Of a stretch of 64,000 nucleotides of DNA, positions 49,801 through 58,326 are shown piece after piece. The stretch covers positions 157,115,895-157,179,894 of the forward strand of contig CM067082.1 of assembly GCA_034008185.1 (NCBI GenBank). Direction: 5' to 3'. Both the position numbers and the translations under genes were made by a program. The stretch comes from Gorsachius magnificus. Taxonomy: Eukaryota; Chordata; Aves; Pelecaniformes; Ardeidae. Each line of letters opens with the position of its first letter. Positions within the stretch are counted from its first letter, which is position 1. The notes beneath the pieces are model-generated. The model saw only the letters and a program-made list of their open reading frames with translations, ran no database searches and was not told the origin of the DNA.

Positions 49801-50448
49801 AAAAAGGTGGTGACATGAGAAGGAACCACCCTCAGGTCTAATCCAGTCGCACCACTTTTGGCCAGACAGGCTCGTGAATATTTATACGGATTTGTAGTTC
49901 AGTGGAGCTGCTCTGATTTACTGCCAGCTCAGAACCTGCACCCACAAGTTTTACCTTCAAAAGATGGGCATAACCATGAACTGAGAGCAGGGAGGCAGAA
50001 TGGGCACAGTTTAGGGTTCGCGTATACGTGAGATGTATTTTGGATTTCCACACACCATGCTGGAAACAAGCCTCCGAGCAGGGCTACAGGCTGACACTGG
50101 TTAGAATCTGGATTAACCTCTAAAAACAACAGGAACCACAGTCCTAGGCTTGAAGGAAAGGCCATAGGCATCCTTAGGAGCTCACTGTCCTAAATGAAAC
50201 AACTCTACATACCACTTACTCCAGCAAACCAGCCCCCAGCAAAGTCCTCAGCCACGAAGTTTCAATTCTAATTCCCTTTATAGGTGTGCCTGTGATTCAA
50301 GGCTAGAACTGGAGACAAAAAAAGTAGTCTGCTCTGACCTACCTGCCTGGAGCAGAGGCTTGAGGATGAGGGCATCTATCCGGGCCAGGCATGCTGAGAA
50401 GTTTTCCTCCACTTGGAGCAGAGATGTAGTCGCTTCAGCTGTGCACAT
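21959..50448 (-). CDS. ALS2CL: ALS2CL (ALS2 C-terminal-like), complete 25-exon coding region
   Basis: ALS2CL is the alsin paralogue lacking RCC1 repeats. It binds Rab5 and alsin at endosomes, with only weak exchange activity reported. I assembled 25 coding exons on the minus strand (listed separately). Every border is GT-AG and all phases agree, giving 2,856 nt (951 residues); human is 953 as I recall. Order: N-terminal helical Dbl-like region (1-220), PH-like region (about 240-325, [23 protein letters not shown]), MORN repeats (about 360-575, such as [44 protein letters not shown]), linker, and a VPS9 domain (about 795-940, [40 protein letters not shown]). The start ATG at 50448-50446 corresponds to the human N-terminus. 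No frameshift or premature stop. Confidence 0.97.
22310..22406 (-). CDS. ALS2CL: ALS2CL coding exon 24: VPS9 C-terminal part
   Basis: [20 protein letters not shown], then [12 protein letters not shown]; human is [36 protein letters not shown]. Acceptor tcccctag; phase 0 donor GAG then gtaagg. Confidence 0.97.
22407..23519 (-). other. ALS2CL: ALS2CL intron 23
   Basis: 1.1 kb, apart from the CR1 fragment unique sequence; includes AGCAGC/CACAGCC-rich stretch near 23330-23370. Confidence 0.85.
22640..22778 (+). mobile_element. CR1 LINE 3' end fragment in ALS2CL intron 23
   Basis: Contains ACCTGGACAATGTCCTGTG, then AGCAGGGGGGTTGGACTGGG and GATCTCCAGAGGTCCCTTCC, ending near GGGATTCTGTGATTC. Plus orientation, short. 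Confidence 0.9.
23520..23669 (-). CDS. ALS2CL: ALS2CL coding exon 23: VPS9 core
   Basis: [20 protein letters not shown], then [18 protein letters not shown], the VPS9 helix in which the Asp-Asp pair contacts Rab5-type GTPases in this family. Donor: GCAAA then gtaagt. Confidence 0.97.
23670..24741 (-). other. ALS2CL: ALS2CL intron 22
   Basis: 1.07 kb between the two VPS9 exons. I see no repeat or extra exon. Confidence 0.85.
24742..24803 (-). CDS. ALS2CL: ALS2CL coding exon 22: VPS9
   Basis: 62 bases: [20 protein letters not shown], nearly identical to human [16 protein letters not shown]. Donor: TGAT then gtaagt. Confidence 0.97.
25016..25084 (+). mobile_element. CR1 3' terminus, first of two abutting fragments
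   Basis: GGTTAACGTGTTAGGGCAATGG-like start, then GACTTGATGGTCTTAAAGGT and the TTTTCCAACCCAAACGATT terminus. It lacks the octamer tail and is directly joined to a second CR1 of a different subfamily. Confidence 0.85.
25085..25400 (+). mobile_element. CR1 LINE 3' fragment, second of two abutting fragments
   Basis: Starts at TTTTTAGTAGGGCCAGCTGT, runs through GGTAATGGTTTTAAACTTAA and AGGAAGAAATTCTTCACAAT, and ends in an expanded ATTCTATG/ATTCTACG tail to about 25400. Similar to the copies at 5.0 and 52.5 kb. Confidence 0.95.
25619..25661 (-). CDS. ALS2CL: ALS2CL coding exon 21 (43-base microexon-like)
   Basis: Only 43 bases: [14 protein letters not shown], matching human [12 protein letters not shown]. 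Acceptor ctctttcag; phase 0 donor: CAG then gtaaga. Confidence 0.95.
26483..26656 (-). CDS. ALS2CL: ALS2CL coding exon 20: entry to VPS9 domain
   Basis: Residues 753-811: [20 protein letters not shown], then [13 protein letters not shown], and [17 protein letters not shown] (human [17 protein letters not shown]). Acceptor ctgccatag; donor CAGAA then gtaagt. Confidence 0.97.
26657..28302 (-). other. ALS2CL: ALS2CL intron 19
   Basis: 1.65 kb. The middle is a CR1 copy (26905-27535), the flanks unique. Confidence 0.85.
26905..27535 (+). mobile_element. CR1 LINE 3' fragment with degenerate ORF2 end
   Basis: The plus-strand frame reads [20 protein letters not shown], then [20 protein letters not shown], the C-terminal end of the CR1 ORF2 (reverse transcriptase protein). 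The 3' UTR and ATTCTATGATTCTATGA tail follow, ending at about 27535. Same young subfamily as the 1.1-kb and 14.6-kb copies but opposite orientation. Confidence 0.97.
28303..28371 (-). CDS. ALS2CL: ALS2CL coding exon 19
   Basis: 69 bases: [20 protein letters not shown], corresponding to human GLLRVALERKGQ. A less conserved acidic linker segment follows. Acceptor cttttctag; donor CAAG then gtatgt. Confidence 0.93.
28372..29868 (-). other. ALS2CL: ALS2CL intron 18
   Basis: 1.5 kb with a T28 tract at 28840-28867. No transposon body was recognised. Confidence 0.8.
28840..28867 (+). repeat. Poly(T) homopolymer, 28 bases
   Basis: Uninterrupted T28 in ALS2CL intron 18. Confidence 0.9.
29869..30026 (-). 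CDS. ALS2CL: ALS2CL coding exon 18
   Basis: Residues 678-730: [20 protein letters not shown], then [11 protein letters not shown] and [16 protein letters not shown]. The LHPLGKLL and GxGANxxL blocks are shared with human ALS2CL and ALS2. Donor: CCA then gtaagt. Confidence 0.97.
30612..30705 (-). CDS. ALS2CL: ALS2CL coding exon 17
   Basis: Encodes [20 protein letters not shown] followed by SYLEK, matching human [24 protein letters not shown]. Phase 0 donor: AAG then gtaaag. Confidence 0.96.
31293..31466 (-). CDS. ALS2CL: ALS2CL coding exon 16
   Basis: Residues 588-646: [20 protein letters not shown], then [20 protein letters not shown], matching human FPVESRWQGVYSPFRDFV and DVQSSRELRRSQDYLSCER. 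Acceptor gttgtgcag; donor CAAAG then gtatga. Joins exon 15 in phase, which excludes the exon-like segment at 32.2-32.4 kb from the main transcript. Confidence 0.96.
31467..32784 (-). other. ALS2CL: ALS2CL intron 15
   Basis: 1.3 kb. Holds a short CR1 tail at 31993-32083 and an unexplained open segment behind a good acceptor (about 32191-32392, minus strand). The latter is out of phase with exon 15. Confidence 0.8.
31993..32083 (+). mobile_element. CR1 LINE 3' tail fragment
   Basis: About 90 bases: GGTTAAAGGTTGGACTCGATG, then AAAGGTCTTTTCCAACC, ending ATTCTATGATTCTATGA. Confidence 0.9.
32785..32912 (-). CDS. ALS2CL: ALS2CL coding exon 15: last MORN
   Basis: Residues 546-588: [20 protein letters not shown], then [11 protein letters not shown] (human FPNGFTLEGSF...GLHTQGVLDT). 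Phase 2 donor: AAAGC then gtgagc. Confidence 0.96.
32913..34412 (-). other. ALS2CL: ALS2CL intron 14
   Basis: 1.5 kb of AT-rich unique sequence. A plus-strand open frame (32860-33240) overlaps exon 15 and extends into this intron; it is not recognised. Confidence 0.8.
34413..34490 (-). CDS. ALS2CL: ALS2CL coding exon 14: MORN
   Basis: 26 codons, phase 0: [20 protein letters not shown], then LTFVGK. Human is GPGILLSEDDSLYEGTFTRD. Acceptor ttcaaatgaag; donor AAG then gtgagc. Confidence 0.96.
35033..35080 (-). mobile_element. Short CR1 3' edge
   Basis: ATTCACAGAAACATTTAGGT, then TGGGAAAGACCTTTAAGAAG, is the reverse complement of a CR1 3' terminus. Only about 45 bases remain. Confidence 0.65.
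35671..35712 (+). repeat. Perfect 21-base tandem duplication
   Basis: Two exact adjacent copies of a 21-mer starting AATGACCTCAAAG (35671-35691 and 35692-35712). Likely a recent replication-slippage duplication. Confidence 0.95.
36043..36154 (-). CDS. ALS2CL: ALS2CL coding exon 13: MORN with a Gly-to-Arg change
   Basis: Residues 483-519. [18 protein letters not shown] is a normal MORN. The next begins [11 protein letters not shown], where human has YQGTF: residue 511 is Arg (AGA) in place of the usual MORN glycine (GGA). Phase 0 donor: GTG then gtgagt. Confidence 0.95.
36460..36618 (-). CDS. ALS2CL: ALS2CL coding exon 12: two MORN repeats
   Basis: Residues 430-482 with [18 protein letters not shown] and [18 protein letters not shown]. 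Acceptor ccctgcag; donor GATAG then gtaaag. Confidence 0.97.
36619..38237 (-). other. ALS2CL: ALS2CL intron 11
   Basis: 1.6 kb, unique sequence apart from a short GACA repeat at about 36629-36640. Confidence 0.8.
38238..38336 (-). CDS. ALS2CL: ALS2CL coding exon 11: MORN
   Basis: Residues 397-429, [20 protein letters not shown] followed by [13 protein letters not shown]. Matches human FDCYKCHWREGSMCGYGICEY, including both cysteines. Phase 2 in and out. Confidence 0.97.
39141..39206 (-). CDS. ALS2CL: ALS2CL coding exon 10: MORN
   Basis: 66 bases: [20 protein letters not shown], completing one MORN repeat and starting the next; almost the same as human GTLKWPDGRNHVGNFCQGLE. Donor: ATGG then gtaagc. 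Confidence 0.97.
39207..41650 (-). other. ALS2CL: ALS2CL intron 9
   Basis: 2.4 kb, the largest ALS2CL coding intron. I see no repeat or exon in it beyond short T runs. Confidence 0.8.
41651..41847 (-). CDS. ALS2CL: ALS2CL coding exon 9: end of PH, first MORN
   Basis: Residues 309-374. [20 protein letters not shown] is the PH C-terminal helix. [13 protein letters not shown] at 362-374 begins the first MORN repeat. Acceptor ctacccccag; donor GGCAA then gtaagg. Confidence 0.97.
41848..42551 (-). other. ALS2CL: ALS2CL intron 8
   Basis: 0.7 kb with nothing recognised. Confidence 0.8.
42552..42618 (-). CDS. ALS2CL: ALS2CL coding exon 8
   Basis: 67 bases encoding [20 protein letters not shown] (human HLLTPEEEFSFCAKDSQ). 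Acceptor gcttcacag; donor AAG then gtcagc. Confidence 0.95.
43016..43092 (-). CDS. ALS2CL: ALS2CL coding exon 7
   Basis: Residues 261-286: [19 protein letters not shown] in the PH-like region, matching human [11 protein letters not shown]. Phase 2 donor (GGACT then gtaagt). Confidence 0.95.
43366..43905 (-). mobile_element. CR1 LINE 3' fragment in ALS2CL intron 6
   Basis: Minus-strand reading: [20 protein letters not shown], then [20 protein letters not shown], followed by a 3' UTR ending TTGCCATTCTGGGATTCTGT. Same orientation as ALS2CL. A different subfamily from the 1.1-kb copy. Confidence 0.96.
45073..45096. repeat. Perfect 10-base inverted repeat, 4-base loop
   Basis: TGTTTACTCA, spacer CGCA, then TGAGTAAACA. 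Each arm contains a forkhead-type core (TGTTTAC / GTAAACA). May be coincidence. Confidence 0.6.
45431..45550 (-). CDS. ALS2CL: ALS2CL coding exon 6
   Basis: 40 codons, phase 0 (residues 221-260), ending [15 protein letters not shown], the first strands of the PH-like domain (human AERVLLFDDALVLLQ). Acceptor ctctgcag; donor CAA then gtaagc. Confidence 0.96.
45889..46017 (-). CDS. ALS2CL: ALS2CL coding exon 5
   Basis: 43 codons, phase 0 at both ends (residues 178-220): a helical segment with [20 protein letters not shown], equivalent to human VNAVTLFGNLQSFMKQELDQ. Donor: ACA then gtgagt. Confidence 0.93.
46447..46612 (-). CDS. ALS2CL: ALS2CL coding exon 4
   Basis: Residues 122-177: [17 protein letters not shown], then [20 protein letters not shown]. 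The HxPxxxHxxQYxLLL pattern matches human ALS2CL. Ends in phase 0 before gtagga. Confidence 0.95.
47338..47403 (-). CDS. ALS2CL: ALS2CL coding exon 3
   Basis: 66 bases, phase 2 in and out: [20 protein letters not shown], matching human YTSCMVVQAFQKAAK. Acceptor cttgccaacag; donor AAAAG then gtcagt. Confidence 0.93.
47404..49264 (-). other. ALS2CL: ALS2CL intron 2
   Basis: 1.9 kb of unique sequence with short T and GT runs. Nothing else recognised. Confidence 0.8.
49265..49457 (-). CDS. ALS2CL: ALS2CL coding exon 2
   Basis: Residues 36-100: [20 protein letters not shown], then [19 protein letters not shown]. Leucine-rich amphipathic helices of the Dbl-like N-terminal region. Acceptor ctcaaag; donor CCA then gtaagt. 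Confidence 0.93.
49458..50342 (-). other. ALS2CL: ALS2CL intron 1
   Basis: 0.9 kb. An AT-dinucleotide-rich patch lies at about 49555-49576 (ATATATATATGTATATATAG). Confidence 0.8.
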
Positions 50449-50451
50449 GTC
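50343..50451 (-). CDS. ALS2CL: ALS2CL coding exon 1
   Basis: Acceptor ttgtgtccag, three noncoding bases, then ATG at 50448. Encodes residues 1-35 ([17 protein letters not shown], then [12 protein letters not shown]), matching the human LxxVEexFsA...LVLQPLL start. Donor: GGCAG then gtaggt. The acceptor implies at least one upstream 5' UTR exon. Confidence 0.92.
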
Positions 50452-51839
50452 CTGGACACAACACAGAAGGCACACATAAACTAATAAGAGTATCCATCTA
50501 CCAAGGCTTCAGCACTCATTGCAAACAATCAGCCTTTCCTGCTCTTGACAGCACACACAGATGTAATTGTTGCCCCCCAAAAAGCATTTGAAAATGTTAG
50601 AAGAGGAAATGGAAACCCAATAGCTCAACATCAGCTGGTGTCTCAGAAGACCACCAAGGCTACAGCCCATTTTCCTGATGCCCCAATTAAAGATCTTCTC
50701 AGGTGGGCCACAATACATCTTCTATGTGACTGGAAAGGCCCTAAACTTCTTGATGCATGTTAATCCTGCTTAGTGCCAGATTCGTTCTCCCAGAAGAAAA
50801 TCTCTGAAGAACAAGGCAGCAAAGGATGAAGCAGAGCATCTCTTCCTGTATCTCTCACCGGTTTTCTGCCCGAGTGCCTCAGTCTGCATCTTTTGGCATT
50901 AAAATCTATTGCACGGAGCTGGAGAGCCATGCTAGCCATGCCCAAACATCCAACCCTCCAGAGGAACAGAGGTCTGGTGTTTCTCCTTTCCGAGCAGGAC
51001 ACTGCACTGCTAGTTATGTGTCACAACTGCTGCGTCAACAAGGAAATCTTGCCTAACATGGAAGTGGGCAGCACGTAAAAAAAGAAGGCATCAAACCCAT
51101 GTGAGCAAACTCCAGTAGCTTCCTCCTTCCCAGCCTTAGCTCCCTAAAGAAATGCATCAGAGGAAGTGAATGCAGCCAGCTAACGGCGTGTCATAAGAGA
51201 CTGCGCTGGAAAAAGGCCAGGTGGTAACGGCACTGTGGGCAGAATCAGCTGATATTACTAACGGTGACAAAAATACAAAACTCTCAGATTTTTTTAACTT
51301 TGTGAAGCAAAGCAGCAGCAGACTCAAGGAACTGAATGCGGTCTGTCCACATTTATCCTTAGCCTGGTTGTAGCGCACGTGCAAAGGCTGCGTTCACAAT
51401 AGCAAGCAAAGGAGGGTATGGCATTACGCTGCAAGGGCTTACATTGCTAAATTGGTGGCAGAGCCTTGGCACAGCTTTGATCTGTGCCAACCAACACCCC
51501 TCCCCTCCCAGACGATTCTCAGGTATGGTCCAAGGGCCATTTGAAATGGGCAGCTTGCGCATAGTCGTGCTCTTTTGGGAGGTAAGGAGAAATTAGCCAT
51601 GTGTAGGTTATGCAATAACCATTCGGCTATGGGGCTAGACCTAATTTATTTACTAATGGCCATGTAACCAGATTCTTTGCACTGTTTCCAGGAAGAGCTG
51701 AACTCAGGCTATCTGCTTTTGGCACACTCTAAGACATCCTGAACCTCTACCATGATCGTTACAAACAATAGGTGAGATTCACTCTCCTTGTGTTGAGACA
51801 TCAGGAAGTTATAGAAGCCTACCCTACTTTCTACTTCAT

Positions 51840-52737
51840 GGGAAGAAATGCCTCGAGCATTTGCAGATGACACCAAGCTGAGTGGTGCAGTTGACACACC
51901 AGAAGGATGGGATGTCATCCAGAGACACCTGGACAGGCTGGAGAGGTGGGCTTGTATGAACCTCCCGAGGTTCAACAAGGCCAAGTGCAAGGTCATGCAC
52001 CTGGGTCGGGGTAACCCCCAGTAGCAATACAGGCTGGGGGAAAAAAGGATGGAGAGCAGCCCTGCCGAGAGGGACTTGGGGGTGCTGGTGGATGAAAAGC
52101 TGGACATGAGCCGGCCATGGGCGCTGGCAGCCCAGAAGCCAACCCTACCCTGGGCTGCATCAGGAGAAGCGTGGCCAGCATCGAGGGAGGGGATTGTGCC
52201 CCTCTGCTCTGCTCTGGGGACACCTCCCCTGGAGCCCTGCGTCCAGCTCGGGAGCCCTCAGCACAAGGAGGACATGGACCTGTTGGAGCGGGGCCAGAGG
52301 AGGGCTACTAAAATGCTCCGAGGGCTGGAGCCCCTCTCCTAGGAGGACAGGCTGGGAGAGTTGGGGGTGTTCAGCCTGGAGCAGAGGAGGCTGCGGGCAG
52401 AGCTGAGTGCGGCCGGTCAGGGCTTAAAGGGGGCCCAGAGGAAAGGGGGGGACAAGCTTTTTAGTAGGGCCAGCTGGGACAGGACAAGGGGTAATGGTTT
52501 TAAACTGAAGCAGGGGAGGTTTAGACTGGATCTTTACAGTGAGAGTGGTGAAACCCTGGCAGGGGTTGCCCAAAGTGGTGGTGGAGGCCCCATCCCTGGG
52601 AACATTCCAGGCCAGGTTGGCCGGGGCTCTGAGCAACCTGATGTGGTTCAAGGTGTCCCTGCTCCCTGCAGGGGGGTTGGACTGGGAGACCTCTGGGGGT
52701 CCCTTCCCACCCAAAACATTCTATGATTCTATGATCT
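51840..52737 (+). pseudogene. CR1 LINE 3' part with dead reverse-transcriptase end
   Basis: Longest CR1 copy in the window. Begins inside ORF2 at the reverse-transcriptase FADD-type motif ([16 protein letters not shown]), then [20 protein letters not shown], and later [21 protein letters not shown] at 52022-52024 stops the frame and further breaks follow, so it is inactive. The 3' UTR ends ATTCTATGATTCTATGA at about 52736. 5'-truncated like most CR1 copies. Confidence 0.95.
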
Positions 52738-55700
52738 CAGCATGGACTATAAAAAGGTCATCCAGGTGGGATGACTAAGTTAGGTAGGAAGATCTCTTTT
52801 TTAAGCTTCATACTGGGTGGATTCCTTGCTAAATAAGAGTTTGAGCTCCCCAAAGTCACCACATTCTGCTTAGGAGCTCCCTTTCCAGGTCATCTTGGAG
52901 CTTGGGCTGAAACGGTGTCATAGAACAAGGGACGCTTTGCAGTTTGAATGGTTAGCTGGCCTGGTTTTAAGTGGTTCTTTTCATCCAGGCACAACTGACT
53001 GCACAGACAAATGACAATGTTTTCTCCTTAATAACCACTGCCTCTTAGATTTCATTTTCTGAAAAATGGGAAGCATTAAAAAAATCCATAATCTCATTAG
53101 TTTGCAAGTTTTCATACATCAAGTTCTGCATGACCATAAGGCTATTTTTTGCAGGAACACTGGCAATTCGTCCCTGAGGAAAGCTCTAGGCATGCAAACA
53201 GGTCAAAAAGCTGGAATTCAAACTCCTCCTTGGCCACTCCCAGGGAAGGCAACTGAGCCAGGAAAAAAGCAAAACAAACCAGCAGCCGGCCAGCCCTCAC
53301 CCCACAGCACCAAGAGGACAGGACAGATCTAAGAGTTTATTTTCTGCCACCACTTAATCCCCTGTCTTGTAGACACAAAGATAAAGTTGTTTCTCACAGG
53401 TCCTAGAGAGCACTCAAGCTTGGTCAAAATTTTTAAGCGTAAGCAGCTTGCTTAATCAGTGAGTAAAACCAGGCTGGATATGTGACAGCATTTCCTTTTC
53501 AAATGCTTCAGCAGAACCGCAGGTAGTCGGTGGGGTTGTGTTAGGCTCACTGAGTAACAGTCTGGTGGGTTTTATTTATTTTTAACACTGACTATTTTGT
53601 CTGGTTTTGGAGAAGGAAAGATGATTCCTTCATTTCAGATCACTCTGCTATGAGAGGGGCTTGTTCTCCACCTGGTCCTTATTTAATTCTGCAAGAAAAC
53701 GTTTTATCCCATGCAAAACAAAAAGAAGGAGTGCTAGATGCCAAACTCAGAAACTCTTCCCAGACTATTCTCTTCTCAAAACAACCAGAGAACCCACCCA
53801 TTCATTACATACAGGCAGCTTAATGTAAACTGAATGACTCAAACCAAGGGTGCAGATACCCCCAGCTTTGCTCCACAGAACCATGACAGCCCACGAGCAG
53901 AGGCAGGAGGCTGAGGAGCCTCCTCAGGGCTGAAGAGCACATGTGCAACACCACAGGAACATCACTGCCCCAGCCTAAGTGTCATTTGATGACTTCTGTA
54001 ATGGTCACCTGGAAGAAGAACCATGTATGTCCAAGGTGGACCTACTGATCCAGATGTAGCATTGCCCCTTCCAACCATGAGCTGGTCCCACACTGCCTCC
54101 TGCCCATCTGCTATCCTGGTTTGTCGAGGGTCTATTACCCATGAAGACCTGAGCTCAGACCTTACAGGGATGACCGTAGAGCATTCCCATGGTGCAGCAC
54201 ACAGATTAAGAAATGCCTGCAGTAGCAATACCGTACCCAAGCTAACTCTGCAAAACATAGAAGCATTTGGATACTCTTTTCCGTTACAACCTGGTACAGA
54301 GTTAACAGTGTTTTGGTCTGGATTTGACGTTGGCTTTTTTTTTTTTTTAGTAATCATGTTTTCCCACCCTTCCTGGGAAAATTTGTGGGTTACTTCCAGC
54401 CTGAACACAACAGTCAGGGATCATTTGCTGAATGGGCAAGCAGCACCAGTCAGCTTTCAAAACAGGCCTTTCAGCGCCACAGAAAGACCTAAGTTGCCAC
54501 ATCACATCGCATCATATCACCCAATAAGGTAAGCATGAGTTTCAGCCACCATTTCCAGGCTTTCCCCATCAGTTCTGCGAGAACAGCATTTGCACGCTTA
54601 TTCTAGCCCAGTCAGGCAAAGAAGATTTGAAGTTCATCACTTCATGAAAAAAAAACAAAACAAAACTATGCCGGCTCAGCCACAGATGGCAAAGGAAACA
54701 ATCGGGACTATCCAAGGGCATGTGGAGGTCATGTTGTACATTCACACGTGTAAAAAAACTGAATGCAAACTGCAGTGATGCTGGGTGATCGGAGCACTGA
54801 GCAGAAACCTGGGGCTGTCACATGCTGTCTGCCCCCAGCTTGGACACAGCTTTCACGCGACTCAGTGGTTTTGTAATTCTGCATTTGCTCCGTGAAGGGC
54901 AAGGCAAGCTTGAGCAGAGTCACTCCGAAGCCTGTTCTCAAGGGTTTAGTCTGCTCTACATGGATGGCTCTGCTTCTAGAGAGTCAAGACCTTTGCAGAT
55001 GGTGCACTCCTGATGGCCAGAATTGAAGGTGCACCTCCAAGGAAGGACCTGCTAGCTGAACATTGCATGACAGTGCCTGATTTTATGTGCAAAATCAGAA
55101 AGTCTATGGCCTTTGAGGGTGAAGACTTCCACTGGAAAAGCTAAACACCCACCAACCTGCTTGAGGATCCCATGAGGAATGATGGTATCTCCCTAGGAGA
55201 CGATTTTTCCAAAGTATGAGACATACCTGTTTCTTCTCCCTAAGTGAAGCTACACAAAAGCTGTACAGCACCGGTCTGTAATTAGAGAAGGGATACATAA
55301 GAGCATTTATGTGAAAACAGGAAAAAGACCTTGAGAAACAACTTCTGTAGGAGTCAGCAGATCTCTGTGGCTCATCATGGTCTTGGCCTGTCCACTAAGC
55401 CTGACAATGAGGACAGAAAAAAGGGTGACATGGCAGCTAACACCAATCTAAGTGGTTGCTGAGCATCCAATAGACGGGAGCAGCCTGGGTCATCTGGAGG
55501 AGCATTCATCCTCAGTAACGCCTGTCCAAAGCTGCTAAAGGCACATTTCAGCAAGAAAAAAACATGTCTTGAGGAGATACAACGGGTTATTACACCCAGG
55601 AAATTGCCAGAAAGGTGGGTGGAACAAATAGGAAACCAAGCAAAGAGACATTTTGGTGAAATGCTGAGCCTCACTGTCAGCTTTGCATAGAACCTCTTTC

Positions 55701-58074
55701 TACTTTGGAGTCTGTAACTCTGAGGCAGCTGTTCCACCAGGAAAATGTCTGGAAAGCCCCTTAGATTTCAGATGTGACACGAAGTTTGTCATGGAAACAC
55801 ACATCTAGTCAAACAATCTTATCAGCTCCTGTACATTAAGGAACAAAGTGGACGTCCATAGAAAGACTATTCATTTTCCATCTTCCTCTTGTGAATCCCC
55901 CTCTGTGCTGAAGTTAAGGTTATCCATCAACAAAAGCACTTCTCAGGTGGGAGAAACCAGTCACCAACAATACCAGATTTAGGGAGTGCTCAGAGCATTA
56001 TAATACTAAACCACATGGGATGTAAATGCCATGACCGTGTTTGCTGTAGCCCCTGCCCTGCTTAAACTCTTCTCTTTCCCTGCATCAGCCATCCTAAAGG
56101 GCTTTGTGCCTTTGCAGCCCTTCCAATCTCATCCATCCTTGCAGTTTGTGATCTTTCTACTACCAACTGCCCCAGGAATAAGGCTAGGCCATCACCCTGT
56201 CATATACAGTCCTCAAACAGGCCAAGTTTTCACTTCCCTGCCCTTTGAGAGGCAGTCAAGTTATTACCACCACGCAGCTGAAGAGGTACCTTCCTACTTC
56301 AGCGCACGTCAAGCGAGTACATCATCTTTGCTTTCATTCAAGCTCTAGTTCAGAAGTAAATAAAAGCATTCCAAACTGAAGCCAAGAGGTACTAAAGATA
56401 CTTCTCTATCAGGGTAAACCTGAAACACTTCCTCAGATACTGCTTTTCACTCTCTAGGCTACTTTCTCTCATGTGGGTAATGACGTTGCTTCTAACTAAA
56501 GCAACTAAAGCCATTTAAGAATGGAATATAGAGCATGGGCACTTACACTTGGGCTGGTAAACGCCTCTCCACTTTGCAGCAGGATGCAGTCTAAAGCATC
56601 TGAAAGCTAAAACTCTCTTCTTGCCAGACTGTCTTCTAGATTCCCAAAAGGACACTCAAGTCCTCCCCAGCCACCAACCACTCACTCACCCTTTGCATGA
56701 GGATTATGCCTCTCCCCGGGCAGTGTATAGCTCTGAAGGATGCACGTTACAGGGCAGAAAAATGTACAGTTCTGCATAAAACCTGCCAGTAGGGAGTTTC
56801 TCCCTCAGCAATTAGCAGATAGACTTATTAACAGCTTATTGTTAGACTGAGTCAACGCAGACCAGCACTTTACGTCACACCACAGTGTGTGACATAACAG
56901 ACAAACCTTGGGACCTTAAACCAGAACGAACATAGACCTACCTATCTGTTTCCTCCCCTTGGTCAGCTCAACATCTGTATAATCATGATTAATATGACCC
57001 AAAATAGGGTTTTTTTGGGGGAGAAAATGGATTAGCATTAAGGGTTGGTCTTAAGGGGTGGAGTGGGAGAGGAAAGATGTGTTTGAGCTTGGGTTATACA
57101 CAGACCCCAACCTTCTTTGCCAGATTAGTTTTTAACCTGGACCTGTTCCCCAGCATAGTGTAATGTGGCATGACACAGACATGCCCACGAGCAGGGTGGG
57201 ATCTCCTCATCCAGTTATTAGTGCCAGCTCAGAGTCCATAAACTCAGGAGCTCCTTAGGCCATGGGGGCAAACACTAGTGGCCAACGCAGAGATGTTGCT
57301 CCTCCTTCTGTCCCAACCTTTGCTGCTTTTTTCTAGGGGCCGAGTACCCTCATTCATCCTAATTGTGTTTCCAAACGACATCCGCCCCCCCCTCACGTGT
57401 CATGCTCCAGCTGAGTCTGCATTCAGGCTGGCACAAAGACCATTCTGTCATGTGGAAAAACAATTCCAGGCTTTGTTTAACCAACACCAACATGCTGGAG
57501 CAAATTCTCCCATTCAGACTCTGCTCCTGTCAAGCCTCAGATGGTCATGGCTCGGGATGAATTAGCATTCAACTTATTAGAGCCACCTCACAAGCAGACA
57601 GAAACACACCATGTGCGAGTTAAGAGGTAATTGGGAATAAACAGGGCAGAAAGACAATAAATCCCTGAATCCCAAGACAGCCCTTAGCAGCATAAAAAGG
57701 AGGAAGAGAACAACAGAGGCAGCCGTTACTTGGATTAGGCTTTAGCATGGGGTACAGGGAGTGTGCCAATGCCAGCCATGTGAAGGAACTAGGCAAGATC
57801 TGGTTCAACATTTTCTTTACCAGGGGAAATGGCTGAGCAGGACAGCAATGAACGTAGGCAGGCACAGTGCACCACACAGCTTAAAAACACAAGAAAATGA
57901 ACAAACCCATCAAAACTCTCACCCTGAACAGAAGACCCTCAGCCTTTTGGTCAACCCAGGTTCACACACAGATGAGGCCACACAGCAAACATTTGGGACA
58001 CAGCAGAACCACCTCTACCCTCAAGCAGTGGGGCCAGCTCATGATGAACAGCAGGACATTCACCACATCTAATT

Positions 58075-58170
58075 AAACCATGGAACTCACTACCACAAGA
58101 GTCCGTTGTTGCTATGAGAATACTATACATACATTCAAAAGAAGCTGGATGAGTCCATGGAGGAAAAAAA
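58075..58170 (+). mobile_element. Possible old CR1/L3-like LINE remnant
   Basis: ACCATGGAACTCACTACCAC followed by ATTCAAAAGAAGCTGGATGA and GTCCATGGAGGAAAA resembles the C-terminal ORF2 end of ancient amniote CR1/L3 elements. Highly diverged. Confidence 0.45.
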
Positions 58171-58326
58171 AAAAATCAATTAAAAGCTAATAAAAACAAA
58201 GGCATGAACTCCAGCTCAGGAAGTCTCTGAGGAGTCAAGAAGCACACGTGGAAGAAGTATAACTACAACCCTTTCCAGTTTTTGTGCTGTTCTTCTCCAG
58301 GCATGTTCTTCTGCATTATGAGAGGT

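Noticed and set aside
54023..54532. 169-codon plus frame and overlapping 148-codon minus frame
   Set aside because: No recognisable domain, no codon or splice support, and open on both strands. Treated as chance.
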